DNA of 64,000 bases from Chryseobacterium geocarposphaerae (lineage in GTDB: Bacteria; Bacteroidota; Bacteroidia; Flavobacteriales; Weeksellaceae), in NCBI RefSeq assembly GCF_002797535.1, contig NZ_PGFD01000002.1, forward strand, positions 744,001 through 808,000. The letters are read 5' to 3'. Position 1 is the first letter of the stretch. Each line of letters opens with the position of its first letter. The translations under genes were made by a program, and so were the position numbers. Of the stretch, positions 35,707 through 43,068 are shown in pieces. The notes under the pieces are model-generated. The model did no database searches. It was not told the DNA's origin and was given only the letters and a program-made list of their open reading frames with translations.

Positions 35707-35786
35707 TGTCATTCTGAATGGAATGAAGTGGAATGAAGAATCTAAAAACAGATTTGTCACTACGCTTTGTTTCATTCGAAATGACA
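35707..35786. repeat. Dispersed inverted repeat copy inside the rtcB-prfH cluster
   Basis: TGTCATTCTGAATG (35707-35720) and CATTCGAAATGACA (35773-35786) are near-perfect inverted arms, with inner GAAGAATCT wording shared with the copy at 11914-11982. It fills most of the 180-base gap between rtcB and the nucleotidyltransferase gene. Confidence 0.75.
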
Positions 35787-35814
35787 AATTTAAATCAACA
35801 AAAAAATTAACAAA

Positions 35815-36360
35815 ATGGGAGCACCACATAATAGAAAAAGATACGGTGAAGTCTGGCCGGAATTTAGAATTCAACACGGGCTCGAAATTTTAGAAAAATT
35901 AAAAGATAAAGTCATTATTTCAGGAGGCTGGGCGTGGCATTTTATGTCTGAAATAGGACATACAGAATACAAACATGCCCATGATCATAAGGATATTGAT
36001 GTTTTTGTACATAAAGAAAATGTTGCTGAAGTAGTAATGATTCTTCAGCAGGAAGGTTTTCAGAAAGTCTGGACCAGATACGACCATCTTCCAAGCGAAG
36101 AAAACTTCCGCAGATATGAGAGAACAATAGAGCTGGAAAACGAAAAGTTTCATAGAATAACTATTGATTTTTTTGAAAGAAATGATCTAGAAACTGTAAA
36201 AACGAATGGATTTACAGTGGTAAAACCAGAGGTTCTGCTTTCTTTTTACAGAAACGTTCATTCCAGCGATAAATGTTGGGCGGTAATGGCCGCAAAAGAT
36301 TTATTGAAAAAGGGAATTAATCCTCTCGGTCATCCGAAATTAAGTGAAATGCCCAAATAA
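35815..36360 (+). CDS. Nucleotidyltransferase-fold protein in the rtcB-prfH cluster
   Basis: This 181-residue protein has the Pol-beta-type nucleotidyltransferase signature: Gly37-Gly38 in ISGGWAWHF, then Asp60-Ile-Asp62 in HDHKDIDVFV, and a third acidic residue Asp118 in RITIDFFE. The spacing resembles small aminoglycoside-adenylyltransferase-like enzymes (GGWA then HxDID). It could add nucleotides to RNA ends, modify a protein or a small molecule; the sequence does not say which. It starts 180 bases after rtcB and 6 bases before the zinc-ribbon gene, in the same direction. All catalytic positions are intact. Confidence 0.8.
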   Translation: MGAPHNRKRYGEVWPEFRIQHGLEILEKLKDKVIISGGWAWHFMSEIGHTEYKHAHDHKDIDVFVHKENVAEVVMILQQEGFQKVWTRYDHLPSEENFRRYERTIELENEKFHRITIDFFERNDLETVKTNGFTVVKPEVLLSFYRNVHSSDKCWAVMAAKDLLKKGINPLGHPKLSEMPK

Positions 36361-36366
36361 TAAAAG

Positions 36367-36954
36367 ATGAAAAAAAGATATAAACAGGAATATTTTGGTT
36401 ATCACGAAAGCATTCTTGTAGTCTGTCCGGATTGCGGAGAAGATGCGGTTGTGAAAAACGAATGTAATGATAAGAATGCAACCTTGGAATGCATGAAATG
36501 TAATTTGCGAAGGAGTGGAATTGATCTGGTAGTTTACAAAGCTTTTGTAAAACTAAATTGTCCGGTTTGTGCGCATCTGATTCGCCATGAGCAGGGAAAT
36601 TTAAAGGAAAAGCCAAAGAATATAAACGTAAAGTGTGACGAATGTGAGTCTTCATTTCAAATTCAGCCCAAAACTGAAAAGCATTTGAATTCTTATGCAA
36701 AAGAAGAAGGCTTGATCCACGATCCGATTTTCGGTTGTCCCTATTATTTTCAGGAAGATTTTAAAGGAAAATTATTCTGGGCAAGAAATAGGGAACATTT
36801 GCTGGAAATGGAGAACTATGTTTCATCAGATTTAAGGACGAGATTGCCTTACAGAATGCGAATGGTAGAAAGATTACCAACATTTATTAAAGAAGCCAAA
36901 AACAGAGAGGCGATTTTAAAAATTTTACAAAAATGGAAAAACTCATACAAATAA
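36367..36954 (+). CDS. Double zinc-ribbon protein in the rtcB-prfH cluster
   Basis: This 195-residue protein has four CxxC knuckles: Cys20/Cys23 (CPDC), Cys42/Cys45 (CMKC), Cys65/Cys68 (CPVC) and Cys90/Cys93 (CDEC), enough for two zinc ribbons. A helical C-terminal half follows, with ARNREHLLEMENYVSSDLRTRLP and ending ILQKWKNSYK. Zinc ribbons of this kind often bind RNA, ribosomal proteins or polymerase. It overlaps prfH by 22 bases, implying translational coupling. The family is not one I can name. Confidence 0.75.
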   Translation: MKKRYKQEYFGYHESILVVCPDCGEDAVVKNECNDKNATLECMKCNLRRSGIDLVVYKAFVKLNCPVCAHLIRHEQGNLKEKPKNINVKCDECESSFQIQPKTEKHLNSYAKEEGLIHDPIFGCPYYFQEDFKGKLFWARNREHLLEMENYVSSDLRTRLPYRMRMVERLPTFIKEAKNREAILKILQKWKNSYK

Positions 36955-37631
36955 CCTCAGGAAGAGGGCCTTTAGAATGCCAATGGGTGGTTGCAAAAAT
37001 TCTGAAGGTCTTTCTTGAGGAAGCAAAAAATAATAATATAGACTACGAAATCATCCACCGGGAAAATGGTGATGAAAATCTGACTTTGAAATCCGTAACC
37101 ATCCTGTTAAAAGCAAAAATCTTAAATGTTTTTTTAAAGACATGGTTAGGAAGCATTTGCTGGACAGGCAAAAGTACGTTTCGGAAACTGCATAAAAGAA
37201 GCAACTGGTTCATCGGAGTCTTTGAGCTGGAAGGTTTGGAGGAAATTAATTTTAATGAAAAAGATATTCAGTTTCAGACAACAAGAAGTCAGGGAAGTGG
37301 CGGACAAAATGTAAATAAGGTGAACACTGCGGTTCGTGCGACTCACGTTCCGACGGGGCAAAGTGTTTTCGTGCAGGACTCCCGTTCGCAATTGGAGAAC
37401 AAGAAACTTTCGATTGCAAGACTAAAGGAAAAGGTCCTGGAACAAAATATCATTCAGCTTCAGAAAAGAATGCAGGAAACGTGGAATAATCATTTGCAGG
37501 TGCAAAGAGGAAATCCTGTCAGAACATTTTCCGGAACAGATTTTAAAAAGAATTATCAGGAAAAGTCTTTTAAAAAACAGAGAAATCAACTGAAAAACGA
37601 ATTAAAAAACTACAAAAATGACCTTAGTTAA
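36933..37631 (+). CDS. prfH: Peptide chain release factor H
   Basis: This 232-residue GGQ protein starts with the PrfH-type ITSGRGPLECQWVVAKIL and has the GGQ hydrolysis motif at 123-125 in [13 protein letters not shown], then VRATHVPTGQSVFVQDSRSQ and a basic C-terminal helix. It lacks the stop-codon-recognition domains of RF1/RF2. By family knowledge PrfH acts on ribosomes damaged at the decoding centre, releasing the peptide so that RtcB can reseal the rRNA. The start overlaps the upstream gene by 22 bases but gives exactly the family N-terminus. Confident. Confidence 0.93.
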   Translation: MEKLIQITSGRGPLECQWVVAKILKVFLEEAKNNNIDYEIIHRENGDENLTLKSVTILLKAKILNVFLKTWLGSICWTGKSTFRKLHKRSNWFIGVFELEGLEEINFNEKDIQFQTTRSQGSGGQNVNKVNTAVRATHVPTGQSVFVQDSRSQLENKKLSIARLKEKVLEQNIIQLQKRMQETWNNHLQVQRGNPVRTFSGTDFKKNYQEKSFKKQRNQLKNELKNYKNDLS

Positions 37632-38148
37632 AAATAAATATTACTTCGAAGCTTTGGATAATTATCCATACAGTCTTCCTGAATGCCTTGAAGCATTGAA
37701 TTACGCATTGTCTTACGATCCTGAAGATGCGGACAGCCTTTGCCTGATGGGAAGAATTTACAGTGAAATGCTATCCGATTATGAAAAAGCTAAGCTGTAT
37801 TTTGAAGAAGCCATGCAATGTGATGTGACGAACTTAAATGTTCCCCAATATTATATTAAATGTCTTTTAGATAATGAAGATTTTCAGGAAGCCGAAAAGC
37901 TGATCGAATATTCATTGAAAATCAAGGGAATTGATAAGGCAACTTTATGGTTTTACAGATCTTTGCTTTCTGAAAAAAGAGGAAGCTTCGTGAATGCCCT
38001 AAAGTTTTTAGATGAAACTGCAAAATATTGTTTTTCAGAGCATAGTCTGAATGTTGTAAAGAATCGTAAGAAATTTATCAAGTCAAAAATGCCTAAAAAA
38101 ATAAAATTAAAAAGAAGAAGGAGACGGATTAAGTCTCCTTTTTTGTAA
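37618..38148 (+). CDS. TPR protein with arginine/lysine-rich tail
   Basis: This 176-residue protein has three or so tetratricopeptide repeats: LEALNYALSYDPEDADSL, YEKAKLYFEEAMQCD and FQEAEKLIEYSLKIKG, with NALKFLDETAKYC. The last 25 residues are extremely basic, KKIKLKRRRRRIKS, like an RNA-binding tail. It overlaps prfH by 14 bases and is the last gene before a terminator, so it belongs to the rtcB-prfH unit. TPRs usually hold partner proteins; here a bridge between repair factors and the ribosome is possible (inference). Confidence 0.8.
   Translation: MTLVKNKYYFEALDNYPYSLPECLEALNYALSYDPEDADSLCLMGRIYSEMLSDYEKAKLYFEEAMQCDVTNLNVPQYYIKCLLDNEDFQEAEKLIEYSLKIKGIDKATLWFYRSLLSEKRGSFVNALKFLDETAKYCFSEHSLNVVKNRKKFIKSKMPKKIKLKRRRRRIKSPFL
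38118..38144 (+). terminator. Terminator overlapping the end of the TPR gene
   Basis: AAGGAGAC (38118-38125) pairs with GTCTCCTT (38133-38140) and is followed by TTTT. It lies in the last codons of the TPR gene and closes the rtcB-prfH cluster. Confidence 0.75.
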
Positions 38149-38156
38149 ATTTAATA

Positions 38157-39149
38157 ATGGAATTACGGTTTGAATTAAAACAACTTCAGCTAAAAGAAAC
38201 ATTTTCAATTGCTTACGGAAACTATAATAAACGGGAAGCATTACTGGTGGAATTATCTTATCAGAACTGTAAAGGATATGGAGAATGTGTTGCCATCGAT
38301 TATTATCAAATCAATCTTCAACATTTTGTTTTAAAATTAAAAGAAATGCAAGTTCAGATAGAGGCTCAGAAGATTATTCATCCAAAAAACTTTTTTCAAT
38401 TTTTATTGAATTTAAACATCCATCCATTCTTATTGTCTGCATTGGATTGTGCCTATTGGGATCTTTTCGGAAAATTGGAAAATAAAAGTTTCATCGAATT
38501 AAATCATCTTACGGCTGAAAATTTAGTTGAAAGCACAATCACTATTTCAGTTGGAGAAATCGGCCATCAGATTGAAAAAATAAACAGAAGTAAGTGGAAT
38601 AAATTCAAAGTGAAATGTAAAGGTTTAAATAAAGATCATGTTGAAAAGCTATTGTCGCTAAGTCTGGATATAGCTCTGGATTCTAACGCAAGTTTTACTG
38701 ATGAAAACTGTATCTGGCTTCAGGAAAATGCTGAGGTTAAGAAATTCTCTTACTTGGAACAGCCCAAACCCATTGATCAATACAGAATTTTAAAGAAAGA
38801 AGGTTTTGCGAACTGGATGGCGGATGAAGATTGCCAAAATATAGATGCTCTTGAAGAATTAATTCCTTACTATAAAAGCGTCAATATCAAATTAATGAAA
38901 TGTGGCGGTTTAACTCCTGCTTTGGAAATGATCAGAAAAGCCCGTGAATTACATTATAAAATCATGATAGGCTGTATGACTGAATCCTCTGTCGGAATTT
39001 CTGCAGGTTGTGTACTAACAGGATTGGTGGATTATGCAGATCTGGATGGAGCCAACCTTATTTCCAACGATTATGCAAGTGGAAGCTTTGTGGAAAACGG
39101 GAAAATAATTTTATCTCCAAAACCAGGTTTAGGGATAGAATTAAAATAG
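38157..39149 (+). CDS. Dipeptide epimerase, enolase superfamily
   Basis: This 330-residue enzyme is of the mandelate racemase/muconate lactonizing group. It has the KxK base pair in KFKVKCKG (near residues 160-165), metal ligands Asp in ALDSNAS, Glu in YLEQPKP and Asp in MADEDC, and the opposite base Lys in SVNIKLMKCGG. Those features fit L-Ala-D/L-Glu epimerases, which recycle murein peptides. The exact dipeptide is unknown. It starts 9 bases after the TPR gene, but the terminator between them suggests separate regulation. Confidence 0.85.
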   Translation: MELRFELKQLQLKETFSIAYGNYNKREALLVELSYQNCKGYGECVAIDYYQINLQHFVLKLKEMQVQIEAQKIIHPKNFFQFLLNLNIHPFLLSALDCAYWDLFGKLENKSFIELNHLTAENLVESTITISVGEIGHQIEKINRSKWNKFKVKCKGLNKDHVEKLLSLSLDIALDSNASFTDENCIWLQENAEVKKFSYLEQPKPIDQYRILKKEGFANWMADEDCQNIDALEELIPYYKSVNIKLMKCGGLTPALEMIRKARELHYKIMIGCMTESSVGISAGCVLTGLVDYADLDGANLISNDYASGSFVENGKIILSPKPGLGIELK

Positions 39150-39172
39150 ACTTCAAAAGAAGCCTATTTTTT
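39144..39172. terminator. Terminator between epimerase and cytochrome genes
   Basis: AAATAG-A-CTTC and GAAG-C-CTATTTT form a stem around AAAA with T tracts. It can serve both convergent units and overlaps the stop of the cytochrome gene. Confidence 0.7.
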
Positions 39173-39454
39173 ATTTACAGATATTAGATAATCATAAACC
39201 ATTTGATGCTGATCGTCACTCAGCTTAGCTTTTGGAGCCATTCTGCTTAAGGTTCTTATCCATCCCTGATCATCGTGTTTTGCGGGGTCAGGTAATTTGT
39301 GACACCTGTTGCACGAATTTTCAAAGATAGTTTTTCCCTGCGCCAACTGTTCAGATGAAGTGTATTTTGGTCCCGTTACGGCTACACTTTTCGGTCCGCA
39401 TGATATTATCATCGTTGCAGAGCAAAGAATCATACCTAAAATCAATTTTTTCAT
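39164..39454 (-). CDS. Cytochrome c lipoprotein (copy 1)
   Basis: This 96-residue protein starts at MKKLILGMILC with lipobox MIISC (Cys18) and carries one heme-binding CxxCH in NSCNRCHKLPDP, plus the distal Met in RMAPKAKL. A longer frame starts inside the next gene, so the ATG at 39454 is preferred. It is a paralogue of the gene just upstream, sharing QLAQGKTIFENSC-like wording. It probably carries electrons at the membrane surface facing the periplasm. Confidence 0.88.
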   Translation of the reverse strand: MKKLILGMILCSATMIISCGPKSVAVTGPKYTSSEQLAQGKTIFENSCNRCHKLPDPAKHDDQGWIRTLSRMAPKAKLSDDQHQMVYDYLISVNKK

Positions 39455-39477
39455 AATAATATCTGGTTTGATGTGAA

Positions 39478-39771
39478 TTATTTTTTCACAGATACGATGT
39501 AGTCGTAAACCCACTGATGCTGTTCATCTGTAAGTTTCGCTTTAGGAGCCATCGAATTCATGATTCCAACCCATTGAACTGAATTGTGAGAGGTTGGATC
39601 CGGTAATTTGTGGCATCTTCCACATGAGTTTTCGAAGATGGTTTTCCCTTGTGCGATCTGTTCCGGAGTAGAGGCGGAAACCGCCGGAGCTGCAGTAGCT
39701 ACAGGTGCTTTTGATGTACAGGAAACTAATAAAATAGCAGCAAATGAAGCTATAGCAATGATGTTTTTCAT
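39478..39771 (-). CDS. Cytochrome c lipoprotein (copy 2)
   Basis: This 97-residue protein has a lipobox at ILLVSC (Cys18), an Ala/Pro/Thr-rich linker, the heme motif CGRCH in NSCGRCHKLPDP, and the Met axial-ligand region NSMAPKAKLTDEQ. It is 24 bases upstream of copy 1 on the same strand, and both descend from a duplication. Their electron partner is not in the neighbourhood. Confidence 0.88.
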   Translation of the reverse strand: MKNIIAIASFAAILLVSCTSKAPVATAAPAVSASTPEQIAQGKTIFENSCGRCHKLPDPTSHNSVQWVGIMNSMAPKAKLTDEQHQWVYDYIVSVKK

Positions 39772-39960
39772 ATTTATTATCTTTGAATACTAACAAATGT
39801 AATTAATTTCACTTTTGATTAATGAAATGCTTGTTAATTTAGAAGAAGTAAAAATTACGATCCGCTGGAATAATGGCTTGGTCAATGATCTTTATAATTA
39901 CTCTGTCTGTCGAATTGAATGCAGACGTTATCAAATTTAAAAGGTAAAGAAAATTAACTA

Positions 39961-39991
39961 TTGATCCATCACTGTTTAATCCTTATTTTTG
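39961..39991 (+). promoter_or_regulatory. meaB promoter (TTG-20-TATTTTTG)
   Basis: TTG at 39961-39963 and TATTTTTG at 39984-39991 are 20 bases apart. The meaB ATG is at 39997, only 6 bases after the box, so the mRNA may have almost no leader. The TTG that opens the longer frame is the -33 element and not a start codon. Confidence 0.8.
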
Positions 39992-39996
39992 AATCG

Positions 39997-40977
39997 ATGA
40001 AATTTTCTACAGAAGAGCTGGTTGAAGGAATACGATTGGGAAATAAACGCCTGATTGCAAAAGCTATTACCTTGGTTGAAAGCAAAAAATCTGAACACAG
40101 GCTTCAGGCGGAAGAATTATTGAAAAAGATCATGCCTTTTACCGGAAATTCTATCCGGATAGGAATTACAGGTGTTCCCGGTGCCGGAAAATCAACGTTT
40201 ATAGAAAATTTCGGAAGATTGGCTATTGCCAACGGCAAAAAAGTGGCGGTTCTTGCCATTGATCCCAGTTCGGCAATCCATAAAGGAAGTATTTTAGGGG
40301 ATAAAACCAGGATGGAAGAACTGGCAAAAGAAGAGAACGCTTTTATTCGTCCTTCTCCAAGTTCAGGGTTTTTAGGAGGCGTTGCGAATACGACTTTTGA
40401 AACAATGATGATCTGCGAGGCTGCAGGTTATGATTATATTTTGATAGAAACAGTAGGAGTTGGACAGTCTGAAGTTCTGGTTGCAGATATTACCGATGTT
40501 TTTTTATTCCTGAAAATAATAGGAGGTGGAGATGAGCTTCAGGGTATCAAAAGAGGAATTATGGAAATGGTGGATGTGGTTTTCATCAATAAAGTGGATC
40601 AGGACAATCTTCAGAAGGCAAAAAACACCAAACTGGAATTAAAAAGAGCATTGGATTTTATTCCTCCTAAAGAAAAGAATTGGAAAATTCCGGTTTTGCT
40701 GGGTTCAGCTCTGAATAACGAAGGATTAATTGAGGTTTTTGAAAAGATCAATGAATTTATTAATCTTAAAAAGAAATCCGGCAGATTTGAAGAAGTAAGA
40801 ATTCATCAGGCTGAAAAACGGTTTGAATATTGGGTCCAGGAATATATTCTGGCTATGATGAAGAGGGATAATTCTGTAGAAGATGCCTATCTGGAACATA
40901 AAAAAAATGCTTCAGCGATGGTTTCTAATCCAAGTACTGAAGCAAAATTATTTGTTGAGAAACTATTTAAAAATTAA
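39997..40977 (+). CDS. meaB: Methylmalonyl-CoA mutase-associated GTPase MeaB
   Basis: This 326-residue G3E P-loop GTPase has Walker A GVPGAGKSTF (near residue 59), the magnesium-binding IDPSSAIHKGSILGDKTRM segment, IETVGVGQSE and the base motif NKVDQDN. It protects and reloads the B12 cofactor of methylmalonyl-CoA mutase, whose gene is at 30198-32315. The start was set by the promoter at 39961-39991. Confident. Confidence 0.94.
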   Translation: MKFSTEELVEGIRLGNKRLIAKAITLVESKKSEHRLQAEELLKKIMPFTGNSIRIGITGVPGAGKSTFIENFGRLAIANGKKVAVLAIDPSSAIHKGSILGDKTRMEELAKEENAFIRPSPSSGFLGGVANTTFETMMICEAAGYDYILIETVGVGQSEVLVADITDVFLFLKIIGGGDELQGIKRGIMEMVDVVFINKVDQDNLQKAKNTKLELKRALDFIPPKEKNWKIPVLLGSALNNEGLIEVFEKINEFINLKKKSGRFEEVRIHQAEKRFEYWVQEYILAMMKRDNSVEDAYLEHKKNASAMVSNPSTEAKLFVEKLFKN

Positions 40978-40980
40978 TTT

Positions 40981-41505
40981 TTAACTTTTATTATTTGTAA
41001 TATAGCCTTCAAATACTCGTGTGTTATCAGGACTATTTTTATTCAGATAAATTGTAGTAGTTGCCTTTCCTATTTTATTGGTATTGATAATAATTTCTTT
41101 AATGACTCCACTTTGTGTTGTTGCTATGTCTAAAGGATTTATTTTAATGATCCAATCCCCACGTTTTGATTTCTTTTTTGAAATTTTAAAATCCTTTGAA
41201 TTAAAATTAAAATTGTAGATAAATCCTTTGCTTTGGTCTATTTGATTTTGGTAATCAGGTAAATCAACGGATAAATCTTTGTTTTGTATGAAAAGATAAA
41301 ATTCTTGATTAAGGCTTACTGATCTGGAAACTGAATTTAGAGAGTTGGCTAGTTTTATATCTTGCTTCTTTCCAGAAGCTATTGCTTTTTCTGCATAAAA
41401 CGTAAATGAGTCTTTATTTATTAGCTCATCAATTTTATTGTTTATTTGGCAAAATAAGTTTTGCGCTAACAGAAAAAAGCTGAAAACTAAAATTTGTTTT
41501 TTCAT
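40981..41505 (-). CDS. DUF4251-like secreted protein (diverged copy)
   Basis: This 174-residue protein has a signal peptide (ILVFSFFLLAQNLFCQ). The mature part follows DUF4251: SFTFYAEKAIASGKKQD, a middle DLSVDLPDYQNQ in place of the usual LPYFGR, and KRGDWIIKINPLDIA. It is a diverged tandem copy of the next gene. No function is known for the family. It ends 3 bases from the meaB stop, convergent with it. Confidence 0.72.
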   Translation of the reverse strand: MKKQILVFSFFLLAQNLFCQINNKIDELINKDSFTFYAEKAIASGKKQDIKLANSLNSVSRSVSLNQEFYLFIQNKDLSVDLPDYQNQIDQSKGFIYNFNFNSKDFKISKKKSKRGDWIIKINPLDIATTQSGVIKEIIINTNKIGKATTTIYLNKNSPDNTRVFEGYITNNKS

Positions 41506-41516
41506 GGTATATTATT

Positions 41517-42053
41517 TTATTGATTATTGTCCCTTTTAGAAATATATCCGTTATAAGAAATCGGTTGTCTGTCATTCCCTCGGATTGAGGTGAATGCCTT
41601 TCCGTTTTTATAGACTTCCATTACGATTTCATCTACATTGTTTACATCTTTTGGTTTAATTTTAATAATCCAGGTTCCTTTTTTATTCTGAGATTTGTTT
41701 ACCGTAAAATCTTTTGATGTGAATCTATAGCTGTTTTTTTCATTATTTCCGTATGATGGATTAAAAACCCTTCCGAAATATGGTAAAACCGCTTCTAGCT
41801 TATCCCCTTTTAGATCAAGAGAATAGTTTCCTCCGGTAAGATCCAGGATTCTTGTTGAAGTAGAATTGGGCATTGAGTTCATCACATTGATGACATCATA
41901 ATTGGTAGGGTTTGCCCGCTCAGCATGAAATGAAAAATCCTGAGAATTAACGAGTGCTGTTACGGTTTGGGGATCCATTGCTGTCTGAGAAGAGCAGCTT
42001 TGAAAAATAAACAGAAACCCTACAATATAAAGAATTGAAATATACTTTTTCAT
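41517..42053 (-). CDS. DUF4251 family lipoprotein
   Basis: This is 178 residues from the ATG at 42053, giving MKKYISILYIVGFLFIFQSC with a lipobox Cys. The longer frame adds an unlikely 34-residue hydrophobic leader and overlaps the divergent M48 gene. It contains FSFHAERANPTN, LEAVLPYFGRVFNPSYG and KGTWIIKIKPKDV, the standard DUF4251 pattern. Probably periplasmic-facing and lipid-anchored. It is adjacent to a diverged copy and divergent from an M48 peptidase. Confidence 0.83.
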   Translation of the reverse strand: MKKYISILYIVGFLFIFQSCSSQTAMDPQTVTALVNSQDFSFHAERANPTNYDVINVMNSMPNSTSTRILDLTGGNYSLDLKGDKLEAVLPYFGRVFNPSYGNNEKNSYRFTSKDFTVNKSQNKKGTWIIKIKPKDVNNVDEIVMEVYKNGKAFTSIRGNDRQPISYNGYISKRDNNQ

Positions 42054-42163
42054 GATAATAAAATAATTATTAAATTTAAATAGCAAAATGTATGCAAATA
42101 TATTCCTTATAAAACTTTTTGGAATAGAAATTGTAAAGGTTGAATTATTTAACACTCGAAACT

Positions 42164-42970
42164 ATGAAAATTACACAATTATTAGGAATAGGAGCAATTG
42201 CTCTGTTGACTATAGCATGTACTACAAATCCGATTACTGGCAGGTCTTCATTGCAGATCGCAGATAATTCTGAAATTATGACGATGTCTGCGCAGGAATA
42301 TAAAACCACATTGAGCAAATCTAAAGTGATTACCGGTACGGCAGATGCGAAAAGAGTGGTAAATGTAGGAACGAGAATTAAGGCTGCTGCAGAAAAATAT
42401 TATGCTAGTATTGGAAGAAGTGCAGATCTGGCAAATTATAACTGGGAATTTAATCTTTTACAAAGTAATGAATTAAACGCTTGGTGTATGCCGGGTGGAA
42501 AAGTAGCTGTATATACAGGGATTTTACCGGTTACCAAAAATGATAATGGTCTTGCTGTAGTAATGGGACACGAAGTTTCTCACGCATTAGCGGGGCATGG
42601 AAATGAAAGAATTTCTCAGGCGATGGTGGCACAATATGGAGGACAGATTTTAGGAGGAACGATTTCTAATGCTCAATGGGCAAGTATTTTTGAAAAAGCT
42701 TATCCTATTGGTTCGCAGGTAGCGTTATTGAAATATGGAAGAAATCAGGAGTCTGAAGCAGATAAAATGGGATTGTATTTAATGGGAATGGCTGGATATG
42801 ATCCAAGAGAGGCGATTCCTTTCTGGAACAGAATGGAGGCTGCTTCTACAGGGGCTAGACAACCGGAATTCCTTTCTACCCACCCGAATCCTGAGACAAG
42901 AATTTCGGATATCAATAAAGACTTACCAAAAGCTTTGGAATATTATAAAGCTGCAGGTGGAAAAATATAA
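42164..42970 (+). CDS. M48 family metallopeptidase, lipoprotein
   Basis: This 268-residue protein has a lipoprotein signal (LLGIGAIALLTIACTT), then NPITGRSSLQI as in the LoiP/YcaL-type M48 group. The zinc motif HExxH is in VMGHEVSHALAGHG, and the third ligand Glu is in ESEADKMGLYLM. The end has HPNPETRISDI, typical for the group. Membrane-anchored in the periplasm and likely involved in envelope protein quality control. The start at 42164 gives a clean lipobox; the longer frame opens with TTG. Confidence 0.9.
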   Translation: MKITQLLGIGAIALLTIACTTNPITGRSSLQIADNSEIMTMSAQEYKTTLSKSKVITGTADAKRVVNVGTRIKAAAEKYYASIGRSADLANYNWEFNLLQSNELNAWCMPGGKVAVYTGILPVTKNDNGLAVVMGHEVSHALAGHGNERISQAMVAQYGGQILGGTISNAQWASIFEKAYPIGSQVALLKYGRNQESEADKMGLYLMGMAGYDPREAIPFWNRMEAASTGARQPEFLSTHPNPETRISDINKDLPKALEYYKAAGGKI

Positions 42971-43068
42971 CTAATATGGAATTTTAATCTTGATAAAGTC
43001 TTATTGAATTTTATTAAATTTGATAAGACTTTTTTAATTGTTCAACCCATTATAAAATCACAAATACT

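Noticed and set aside
39827..39940. 37-codon frame between the cytochrome and meaB genes
   Set aside because: An ATG-to-TAA frame is present, but there is no promoter, ribosome site or family likeness; it could be a gene remnant, so it was not called.
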